The notes beneath the pieces are model-generated. The model ran no database searches. It saw only the letters and a program-made list of their open reading frames with translations, and had not been told where the DNA came from. Below, piece by piece: positions 1 to 11,600 of a stretch of 64,000 nt of DNA. The stretch comes from Erpetoichthys calabaricus (Eukaryota > Chordata > Cladistia > Polypteriformes > Polypteridae), in the NCBI RefSeq assembly GCF_900747795.2, contig NC_041401.2:121121722-121185721 (forward strand), read 5' to 3'. The translations under genes were made by a program, and so were the position numbers. Within the stretch, counting starts at the first letter, position 1. Every line of letters begins with the position of its first letter.

Positions 1-2208
1 AAATTAGAAACATGTTTTTGGTGTGTGTACTTTGTAAATAGCATGGTAGTACAGAAACAGTTTATAGATGATTTGCCATAAGAAAGAGTGGTGCCAGATA
101 AAGCACCACCTGCAAAGGTCGGCCCACTCGAGATATATTACAGAAGAATTTGATGTAAAGATGCAGCATAGTCTGACATTAATAGCAGTACGTGCTGAAC
201 ATGGGTTCCTGTATTACTGCTCTTTGTTGACTTAGGTCAAGGAGAGGACATGTTCAGATCATTAGATTAGATAGTGGTACATCTTTATCAGAGCTGAGTG
301 GGAGTTGAAAGAAGAGATTCTCAGTTCAAACAATTTCAAGATAAAGGGAATAAACTACGATATTCAACCCCATTAATGCAACTCATCATGGATGGGTTTG
401 GTAGCATCAAAAAGGATCTGTGAAGAAAGGCCTCAAAGAAACCAATGTAAACTTGACTTTGTGAGGTAGAAACAACAAATAATCGCCAATTCATTACTGG
501 GGTCCTCTAATAATTCAAATGATCAGGAGGCCCTGACTTTCAATCAATAGTCACTGCTGAGAAACAACCTAAAAAATACCAGAAGGAGAAATAGTGCATA
601 TTCAAGCCAAGGATGGCATCAAGGTCAGCATATAGCAGATTTACTCCAGATATTTTGAATCAAAGAGTATTTACCTGGTTCACAATATTGAAAAAGAAAT
701 TCCATTCCATTTGATATTCTTTTTCTAGACAATTCAGCACCACACAATTCATGGGTCAGGGGACGAGTAATACAAACTATGACTGACAACAAAGGACATG
801 TCTGCCAGGCAGAAACTAGTACAAATGTTTAGTAAAACTTACTGCATCCCTAACAGTGTTTGTTCCCTGAAGCAGACATCTAAAAACGTAAAGCGTATCT
901 GAGACTTCAGTAAAGCCTGATATACTTGTTGCTTATTAAATGGGCTGGGATCTATTAGGGTTCTTCAAATGGTATTGCTGTTTATAAAATATTTACAGCT
1001 CAGGGAACTGTTTTTGTTCTTCACAGCATTTTAAAAATTGCACATTAAGCTCTAATTACAGTTTGTTTTGTTTTACACAAGAATAATTATGGGGTTGAAA
1101 GTAAGCACACTGTGCCTGTGTGTAATTACTCTGTTATTAATTTTGTATTGATTATATCTTGGCTGAGCATCTGCATGAACCTGGTGTCCTGGCTGGCTGT
1201 GTGTGGGCTTTCCTGAGTACACCCCTCCACCCCAAAGACGGATATGTGATGGCAAATGGTGACCTAAAACTACTCGCGTGTGGGTGTGTTTTCCACAATA
1301 GTCCCCCCTACGTGAAGTAGTTTTCTGTCAAGTTATGATCAATGTGAGCTCCACTAAAGCTCCCTGCACACAACATATGACAGAGGTGGATAGAACTTGT
1401 CAATATTTTTTTGTAAAATAAACATTTCTTTTTCTTTGCAGTTTGTGATATTTTAGTGAAGGAATTTAGGTCAGACATGATAATAAAGTCTCTACGCAAG
1501 GAATAAAATGTAAATGTATGAAATACTAAAGCTTACAAAATTAATAAAAACTAAATATTTGTGGAAATAGAATACAAGAAGCCTATCAGCACCTTGTAAC
1601 TGGAAAAATGAAATGATAGCAACAATGTGCATTTCTAAGACATTGTATTTGAATGTAAAGTGCCAGGTTAGAAAGCCCTGCACAATAAGAGCTTAATGGG
1701 CAGCCTGTGTCATGTGCCACACTCTTGGCACATAGTAAAACATCTGCCTCCGTCCTTAGATAAAGTCTCTTTTGGGTTCTTCTCCTTCAAGCTGCCAGTG
1801 TATTCTAAATCTGGTACTCCGGTGAAGTGCACATTAAAATCAGAAAGCCAGTACAGTTCATATCTGACATCACAATGTGGTCTGTTGTCTGCATAATCCA
1901 AGAATGAAGGCCAGAGAGAAAAATAAGAAAAGCTCCTAAGGCTCTCTTTCAATTCCAGACCACTGAAGACCAGTTTATGTGCTTAACAACCGAGTCCAGG
2001 TTCATTTCAAGTGGATGAACGGTGCCTTGGTGACTTAATTAAAGCATCATCCTCGTATTTCAAAGAACTGCCAGACTCCAAAATACAAATGTAGCACTGC
2101 TGGAGTCCATACACCCCACCTATCACAGCCTGGCCAGTGTAACAGTGGTCCAGCAGAGGTAATACTAATAGGGAGATATCGTTGTGATCCATACTAGATT
2201 CCAACTGA
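1..2208. other. Stretch downstream of tnfrsf1b without recognised genes
   Basis: AT-rich sequence. I see no exon with a convincing frame and flanking splice sites, and no repeat I can name. Confidence 0.5.
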
Positions 2209-2214
2209 TTTATT
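2209..2214 (-). terminator. AATAAA hexamer overlapping the tnfrsf1b stop codon
   Basis: On the minus strand the last codons read AAA TAA followed by A, so a canonical AATAAA poly(A) hexamer overlaps the stop codon. If used, the 3' UTR would be only about 10-30 nt. I did not identify a better-placed hexamer, so the true poly(A) site is uncertain. Confidence 0.3.
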
Positions 2215-2490
2215 TCCCTGTAGCCGGGACAGGATATTGAAGCTCCTTGTTTCCCACCTCTTCCACACAACTTTTGGGACAAATGACATCTTCCACTGAG
2301 AGAGTTTCATTGCTAGGGTACTGCATGGATTCTTGTTGGGGAACACTGATAAAGGGCTCTTTTTTACACAATCTGTTCTCTTCGGCTTTCTCCACATTGC
2401 CCCTTTGCCATTCCTCGTGTTTGCCTTTCTTCCCCGACTCAGATACAGAACCAAGAATCACTGTGCTGGGATGCAGAATGAAGATGGAAC
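2210..2490 (-). CDS. tnfrsf1b: tnfrsf1b exon 10: C-terminal tail and stop
   Basis: The terminal exon follows a TTGTCTCCCAG acceptor and codes SIFILHPSTVILGS, a charged stretch, FISVPQQESMQ with the TRAF2-type PQQE site, and the C-terminus LQYPVPATGK followed by TAA. The end resembles the Pro-rich C-termini of CD30 and TNFR2. Confidence 0.8.
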
Positions 2491-5400
2491 CTGGGAGACA
2501 ACAATAATGAGAGAACACGGAAAATCAAAGCTTCACAAGCACTGTGTATAAAGTAGGAGGGTCACTGCTTTTCATTACAGGGGTCTAGAAGGAAGAATCT
2601 CCTCCACTGTACGGTGAACAAAGTATGCTAGGAATATGCCATGTTCAGAATGTGAAACACAATGACTGAGAGAATTACAACGATCAATCCATGTTGTATA
2701 GTAACTGCAGTAAGAGGAATCAGCCTGTTGTGTGTGATGAATGCCATAAGGGAATAACTACCAGGAACTGTGGGAGACCTTCTGGTTTTATAGGGGGGAG
2801 GGCAGTTCCTGGCAGTGATTGGCAGGTGGCCCCTCTTCTTGGCGAACCACCAAGAGAACACATGGAACATATCAAGGACTGCTTAAAAACAGACAAAAAC
2901 AAAAATAAAGAATGATGCACATAAACAACTAACAAAAGAGACATCCATCCATCCATTTTCCAACCCGCTGAATCCGAACACAGGGTCACGGGGGTCTGCT
3001 GGAGCCAATCCCAGCCAACACAGGGCACAAGGCAGGAACCAATCCCGGGCAGGGTGCCAACCCACCGCAGAACAAAAGAGACATAAAACATGAATTTGAA
3101 CACCATCCAGGGGAGGAACCCTGCCTGAGACATGACACAGAGATGGTGAAATAGGACACAGGATCAGACTGTGGTGTGTAGTGACTGTCTTAAGAAAATG
3201 GCTGACAGGATCAGTAGGTAGCTTGCAGGTATTACAAGGTTGTTTGGCAATGTGGAATGGTGACATTAATGGAATAATGCAAAAGATCACAGGAACGGTA
3301 ATAAGAAATATTTACTGAATTAGTCTACGGTGTATAGCCAAAAAAATAGGGAGTGGTCTCCCCTAGACTTTCTCATATACTCAGATATGGGGATGGATAT
3401 TTGAGGAGTAAACCGCAAGACAATGAATATATTTTTATATTATGTACATTAAAGAACCATCAAAAACAAATCAAACCAAATTAATAATATATTGAACATA
3501 TTGCATGAATAAAAGGTAAAGTACCACTTCCGGTTAACGGAAATAGCCCAAAGATTGATAGAAATCAACGTTTTGTACCTAATACTTTTATGCAAAATTT
3601 GGTTGACCTAAGTGAAAGGGTACTCAGGTTAATGTGTTTACATACACACACATACACAGACACAAAGACATAATTCCAAAAATGGTATTTTTGGAATCGG
3701 GAAAGTCTAAAACATCGAGATTCATTAAAATCTTGAAAACAAATATTTGGACGATTCCAATAATTTCCCTATATTTCGTATACAAGAAAGTAATAAAAAG
3801 GTCAAATATTTGACAAAATCAGTCTCTGGTACACAGCAACCATAATATTGCCCACCCGAAAGGATCAAGCTGTCCTGCAGGCTTCTCTTAACCGCAGGTA
3901 AGAGAGACTTGTGGTTGAGGTAGGGAATTGGTTTTATTCACTCTATAGTGAACAATGATTGCAACAAGGGATCTGTAATATTTAACCACTGGAGCATGGT
4001 AACAATTGCAAGAGGTGCAGTGAAAGGATTAGTCTCTATATTTGTAGTGAGTGTAAAAAGAGGGGAAGACACAGGATCAGTATGTGGAGCAAAATAGTAA
4101 CTTTCCAAAGTTTACAAAAGGAGTTTTTCAAGGGTAAAACTGACAGGATGAACTAGTAGTGCACAGTAATAAACTATAACAGGTAAGTGAAGAATTAATG
4201 GGATCAGTGAGGTTAATAGATGTGAAGTGATAGCAGTAAAGAACTGATATGGTCAGGGCTCACCGAAAACATTTGAAGTGAACTGCTAGGATCTGTTTCT
4301 GAATATACAGTAAGTAACAGGATCAGTTTTAATTGCTTATTGATAGGTGGTGCAGTGGTAGTGCTGCTGCTTTGCAGTAAGGAGACTGTGGCAGATTGTG
4401 GGTTTGCTTCCCGGTTCCTCCCTGTGTGGATAGTACTTTGAGTACTGAGAAAAGTGCTATATAAATGTAATGAATTATTATTTATTATTATAGTAGTCAA
4501 GGAGTAGCAACACAATCAGCATCTGGTATGCAGTTACCACAAACAGACAGAGAGAAATGATAGGAATAGTATCACACCAAGTGTCCAACTGATATGAGTG
4601 TTCTCTAATGTCCAGTGAGAAACAGAACAGAACACTAGAAGATCAGAAGCCATGACAGGATCAGCATTCTGTACAAAGAGACCAAAGGGAAGAGTGCATG
4701 GACAAGGAATTGGTGGAACATTTCCAATTCTACTTACCAATGTTGTTGTTGACATTATCTCCCCCCTTAGGTTCTACAACAAATTGTTGCACCCTATTTT
4801 CAGGAGATAGGACCTCAGGTCTGTCATGTTCACAGCTCACACTGGCAGCATCAGTGTACAGGGATCTCTCTGTTTTAGGGTTTGAGTTGTTCTTCTTCAG
4901 TAGTGGCATGTGGTAGTGATTTTTATGATGACCACTCTCAAGCACCCCTCCATTCTGCGGGAAAGAATAAGGCTACTTCTGAGTGCATGCAAAAACAACC
5001 AGGCAGAGGCAAATAGTTTCTGCAGCATTTAGAGGTCACTCAAGGTTTACAATCTGTGCTTCTCTGAATGTATCGCAATACTGTCATGAGCTACACACAT
5101 TTACGGGGGGTATCTCTCAGGCCTGCTCTGAGCTATGCTGGGGTCTGCAGAGGAGTGTCTTCACAATTTTTTAATCTACTGGTTGGAATGTTTTGGGGGT
5201 CCCTGTGCATCCCTCAATAGCAGATCTATCTAGAAGTGTAGAAGGGTCTGAATGTGACCTGCACTCTTTTTGGTGCTTCTCAGGCCTATTGTGATGTAGA
5301 CTACATTGTCTTCTGGCAAAACTCATAATGCAAGTGGAAAACACTTACCTTGGGAAAGGACTTGACACCTGTGTGGAGACCAAAAAAATACAGTTTTAGT

Positions 5401-5499
5401 GTTAGAAGTTCATTCTGCAAATGGTGCACACACAACCCCCTGTGAAACCCTCTTTCACCTGCCCTCTTTCTTTCCCCTCCTGTATTTTCACCTGCCCCT

Positions 5500-5559
<60 letters not shown>

Positions 5560-5561
5560 TT

Positions 5562-5612
<51 letters not shown>

Positions 5613-8600
5613 GTTTATACTGTATCTCTCAGGCATTTTATTGCTGTCTATACCTATCAATTTGATCATGAAATGTCCTGCTTTTGTCTTTTTTGTTTTT
5701 TTTTTTATACTCACCACATAGCCCCTTCAGGAACTTCTTAAGTCTCTGCCTCACATGTGGCAACATAAGTAGAAGCAGGAAAATGAGCAGCATCACAGCG
5801 AGAAAGCTGATTATGTGGACTTCTCCCAGAGGTGGATCTGCAAAACAGAGCAGAGCAGAGTCAATCAGTACAAAATGGGTAAAAGGAGATGGAGGACACC
5901 TCACCCTCATGGAAGTCAGTAATAGCCAGAATGAATGCTTGACCATAATGTCTTCTGGGAGCAGATTACAATGAAATTGAATGTTTAATGATTGTGCCTT
6001 CCCAGAGCAGAGATCTTCCGTTTCTATTTAACTTCACTGACCACATAGACATGTACGTGTTATTGCATACCTTGAGCAGTGGTGGTTTCAGTGACCACTG
6101 GCACATTATTGCCAGATGTAGTACTGCTGAGGAACAACTGGAGGGTAGGGGGAGTGCTTGAGGCTGGAAACTCGGTTTGGTTGAACAGCTCGGTGACAAG
6201 AGTATGGGGATGGTCCTTAGCATGTGTAGCTTGCTTAACTGGTGAATCAGTTTGGTAGGTGCTGCTGATGAGAAAGAAGAAGGCAACCTGGTAAATATGC
6301 AACTGCCATCGTAGATTATTCTATACAAAGTCTGCTTGTGTAACTGTATGCTCATAGGGTGTCACTAGAGCTCTAAAAGAACCCTACACAAACAGCCATA
6401 GGGTACACAAATCAAATTTGTTGTTTGCATAACCCACCTTGGCTTCACTGTGGTCACTTTATAGCGTTGGCATTTTTCAGTCAGAGACACCGTATCTGAG
6501 AAAGTTCCAGCTGGACACTGCTTACATTTGGTGTCAAAGGAAGCATTTCCTGCAAGAGATAACCAAAAACATAAAAAAGTGAGAATGGAAATCTGTTTAT
6601 TGTGAGGGAAAGGACACCATCACTTTACTCACTGAAATATCAGGAAAGTATAGTGAGATCTTGAAGGATATGAGTGAAATGTCCCATTTGGTGAGCTGTG
6701 GAGATGGCTGGAGAAAGAGAATCACTTGAACATAGCAAATGAATATCATTGATCTGTACATGGTGAAAAATGGATACTTCATTGTCCTGGCTTAGGCAAA
6801 GTGACATTGTAGTGAAGTTGTTAGTTTGAGTTAGCCTTTTCCCCCAAGGTCTGTGTGTGGTTTCTGCCAGTTTTGGAGGAGGTATTCCATGAACCATGCA
6901 TGACTTAGCTGAGTAAGACTTGCTTGAATAGGCCTCATTTTACAATTTAGGCTCAAATGGTTCCACTCAAGACAGGCTTAGGCAATCCACGATTATGCAG
7001 GCATTCATTATATATAAGCTGACTGTCGATAACATCAATTATTCAAAAAGTACAAGGAGAAAGCAATATCAGCAATTGACTACCTGTGATTTTAATCATT
7101 AAATTGCTGGGATATATGGTGTATTATAGGACAGCTTGGAAAAGTTTTAAGTTTTATTTAATTGTCACAAAATAGAGGAACATATAACAGAGTGGCAGTG
7201 TTTTCAGCAGTTGATCTACAGTATAATAATAGGTGATGCGTCCGCTATTATGAAAGTAGGAGAGGCTGTGTGGCAGTCTATACTGAACTGATTAAATGGT
7301 GAAATATATTATAGTTCTGAATTTTTGCATTGCATTCGATTGAATACATACTACTTTGTGAATTTCATACTTCAAACGCTTAAAGAAATATTAAGTGGCA
7401 AGTGGCCCAGGCAGCATTGGGATTCTCAATGATGTAGGCTCACAAAAGACTGCAATGATATTTAGACTCTGAAAGAAAAGTCAAGCTACTTGTCAAACAC
7501 GTGGGCTTGGTGAGTGTCTTATGGGGACCAATTTAAGGGTACACAGGGAAAAGAAAAGAAGGAGTGTGACAGTCGTTAACCCAATTTCTGCTACCCTCCC
7601 TAGAATAGATGAGGTCCCACCAGAAGACCACCAATGTCATGCCTGCTCTTTCAATTCGCTCAAAATAATGGGGCCTAAAGCAGGGTGTGGACAATCAGTC
7701 TTTGGACCCACATGCTCTTGAGAGCATCGCTGTTGTGAAGACTGCTTTTTTAAAAGATTCTCGTCTTATCTAATTTCTTCATCTAGTTGCTAGCTGGGAC
7801 CTCAACGCTTTACGAGGATTAACTGTTATTTATATTTGCATATTTGTTTCACAGTTTCAGTTTTCATCATAATAGGCTCTAAAAGATATTGTGTGTGGCT
7901 ATGCTGTGCTCTGGAGCCAGGGAATGCGTTACCCTTTTGGAAGTCAAATTTCTCCTGTGGGGATCAGTCGGATTCCTAGAATAAAATGAGGGCACTAAAG
8001 CTAAACATTTATATTTCCCATTCAGATTTCCCTATATGTGGTCCTAGAGATTGAGGTATACATTTGTTTATATCATACTTGTTTTTCAGATGAACTTGAA
8101 AGAAGGCTGTTCAAGAAATTAATAATTCTTCCACCAGACATAACTGAAAAACAGGAAACACAAACGGTGCTCAGAATATACAGCATTGTTAGAAGTCTTA
8201 GTTTTTTGGGTTTTTTTCTGTATCTTTAACCTTCTCATCACTTGAGAATCTGTCATCAACGTGCTTGTTTTAGTTACAGATAAAGGTGAAAATCACCTGA
8301 ATGGTTTTGATGTTTTTTAAGCTCGTCTTGGCGGCCTCTCTCCTTTTATTTTTAGACAAGCCCTACAGCCCAATTACTCCTTGCGGTGACATCTTCAGTG
8401 TCAGAGGTGCCGTGGTGTTCTTGAACATGAGAGTAAGGTGAAGATGGTTCCCTGTAATTGTCTCACCTGGCTTCTCCACACCCCAGCCTTTCTGACAAGG
8501 ACTGTGTGCAATGCACGTTCGACAGGAGAACTGAGTTGGATTTTTGCAGTACATTCCTGGCTTGCACTGGCACACCCGGTTTTGTTTCTTTGTGCAGTCA

Positions 8601-11600
8601 TTCACTTCAACTAGGTTACCTGCAGGGAACAACAAATGATACGTTAACTTGACTAACTGCAGAGGTGTGTGTAATTCTTGTAACCACGCATGACTAATAA
8701 AAACATCCCACGATGTCTGACCCTTCCCCATGTTGCGCAGATGATGAAATACAAAATAACATCAACCAAATTAGGTATTCAAAGCAAAAAATAATAGAAA
8801 AACAGCATAGGACAAAGTTTTGGAACAATGAGGAAAAGAGAAAGAAAGGGTGCTGGAATGGTGCAAATTCAGGATTAAACCAAACCCTGCTGGGTTTTTC
8901 TGTAAGGTCAATGGCAACCAAACCGATGCAACACCGTCATTCTGGCATATAAAAAAACAACATATCTGACGTTAATCTTTCCAGTTTTATACAATTACTG
9001 TACACATATTTTTTACAGATCATTCATTACTGTGAGCATTACAAGAAAGCTCAGAATCAATAACAGCAACTGAAATCCTTAAAGATTTACCAAAACTTTG
9101 AACTGTTGTTGAACAGCAGTAGTGATGCCAGGTTGTAGGTTTCTCTGCATATTCATGTGGGTTTTCTGTGGGTTTCTTCTTAGACTAATGATAATAAATC
9201 TAAACTCTCCAGTAGGGACCTACTGGCCCATTTATATGGGACTGATGGATGCTAAAAATGTCCGCTGGATGGGCTAACTAAAAGTCAACTGTTCAGACTG
9301 AAATCTTTCATCCATTCATCCATTTACTGGCCATACTTAATCCAATTTCAGGACCATGGGGAGAAGAAGCTTAACATGGGGATATCAAGCACAAGACAGC
9401 AGCCAACCCTGAATGCGACGCCAGTTGATAGGAGAGCACACTCACCAACAATGGGTCAAGACAGAACTAACCTGCATGTGACTGGAGTGTGGGAGAAAAA
9501 AAAGGGGCACAGACTACAGGAGAAGGTACAAACTTGTGGCACCACAGATTCCCATAGGGCATGTTGGGAATTGGTGTTTTGTGGCTTAGCCCTATTGGGT
9601 TCTGGGGATGCCGCCTGGGGGGCTGCAGGGACTCAAGAGCGCTATGTCATCGAGGTCCCACTTTACCCGTGACCAGAAGTACTCACGGGGATCAGATAAA
9701 AGGAGCCAGCTGTCACTGTTCCATGAGCCAGTATTGGGAGGGAGAAGACAAAGCTTGCTGGAGGAAGAATGGAGAGAGGCAGACAGAGAGAAAGAGAGGA
9801 AGAGTGCTGTATTGCTGTGCTTCACTGTACTTGGGTACTGTACTGTGCTGTGGGAAACGGTAGAAAAGCAATTCCCACAAATGATACACTTGTATGCTAT
9901 GAAAGAACTTGTGTCTGCATCTGTCTGTGTCAGGTTTGGGGAGCTGGTGCGCCCCCTGCAGGACACACTGTATAATCCTTTTAATGGGTCAAGCATCCCC
10001 TAATCCTCTTCAAGCTAAAAGACTGCAGTGTTCAGCTGAGCAACTGCACTTTGAACTTTGCCATGTACAGAAAGAATAACAATGACTATAAGACATGCAG
10101 GTTAGGTGCATTGGCACAACTGAATTGTGTCTAATCTGTTTGTGTGTTCACTCTGTGATGGAATGGCACCCTTTCCAGGTGTTGTTCCTGCCTTGTGTTT
10201 AATGATTGGTGGAACAGACCCCAACTGCCCTGAACCCCTACCCTAGATAAATGGGTAACGAAGACAGATGGATCAGGGGTGGGGGTTGATTTGTTTTCAA
10301 TCTTATGTTTGTAAAAATTGATTTATTTGTATGGAATGTTGTGTGATTTCAATAAAATCAATTAAAAAAAAACAAAAACAAAAGAAAACAGATGGATCAA
10401 AGAATCATGGGCTGTAGTGGTATAGACTGCTACCAAAAGGCCATCTGAGCAGCTACCTGTTATACAGGGCTATTCAGAATGAAACAGCAGATTCCAAAAA
10501 TGTATTTCAAACAAACTGTATAAGACAGAAACACATTCTGCACATCACTGGATAGAAGAAAGTTCAAAGTTTGGTCCTATGGTCCTTGAGTTTGCATGCA
10601 CTCAACATGAGCACCATGTGTAGTGTGACAAACATCAAAACGGTGGACCATTTCTTGCCACACACGAGTCAACTGGTCCCTAGTTACTGAATTCACAGCT
10701 TCCTCAATTTGATGTTGCAAATCTTGAAGATTAGCGGGCATAGGTGGAACAAACACTCATTGTTTAATGTACCCCCATAGATAAAAATCGCAGAGGGTAA
10801 GGTCTGGAGACCTTGGAGGCCATAGATGACGAGCAAGATCTTGTTGTCCACCTCTTCCAATCCATCGTCCTGGAATGGTGTCATTCAGGTAATGCCGGAC
10901 CTCCGAGTAGAAATGAGGCTGGGCACCACCTTGCATGAAAACAGTCATTCCAATCTTCCTGAAGTTGAATTTTTAAACTTTGAACATTCCTCTATCTAGT
11001 GATATGCGGAATGTGTTTCTGTCTTATGCAGTTTGTTTGAAATACATTTTTGAAATCTGCTCTTTCATTTTGAAAGATAAGCCACAAAATCATTAAAAGT
11101 GCAGTGACTGGACATCCCTCAATTTTTAAATCTTCAAATTCAATATATATTATGGCATTTAATGATTTTGGTGGGTCTGTTATTAATATCGTGCTCTCTT
11201 TGCTGGTTCATTTTCTGTCAAAAATGGTCTCTACTCATCCTGACAAATGAAGAGTAAAGCTTGTTTGTTCCACAGTGACCACTGTGCCACCAACCTGGGC
11301 TATAACTGAATATTATGACATAACATTTTCATACTCATGTAATCAAGTTCAAGATGGTTGTTATGGAAACAATCCACAGCAAAGTACTAATTTCAAGACT
11401 GCTTAATCCTGTACAGGATTATGGGAAGGAATGGGTCCAAGCCTAGTAGCACTGGGCTCAAGGAAGAAAACAGTCCTGGACAGGTTGCTTGCCACTGCAA
11501 AGCCCACTCTCACTCACAAGAGCCAACTTGGAATCATCATGTAATCTATCCTGCATATCTGGATACATGGGAGACCATGCAAAATTCATGTAGACAACAC

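Noticed and set aside
5301-5717. Lysine-rich open frame with repeated KKERKKER
   Set aside because: It is the translation of the (CTTT)n microsatellite and lies across tnfrsf1b introns and exons in a different frame.
6270-6437. A missing exon for the rest of TNFR2 CRD4
   Set aside because: I looked for a cysteine-bearing segment between exons 5 and 6 with splice sites in phase and found none; the phases of exons 5 and 6 already join.
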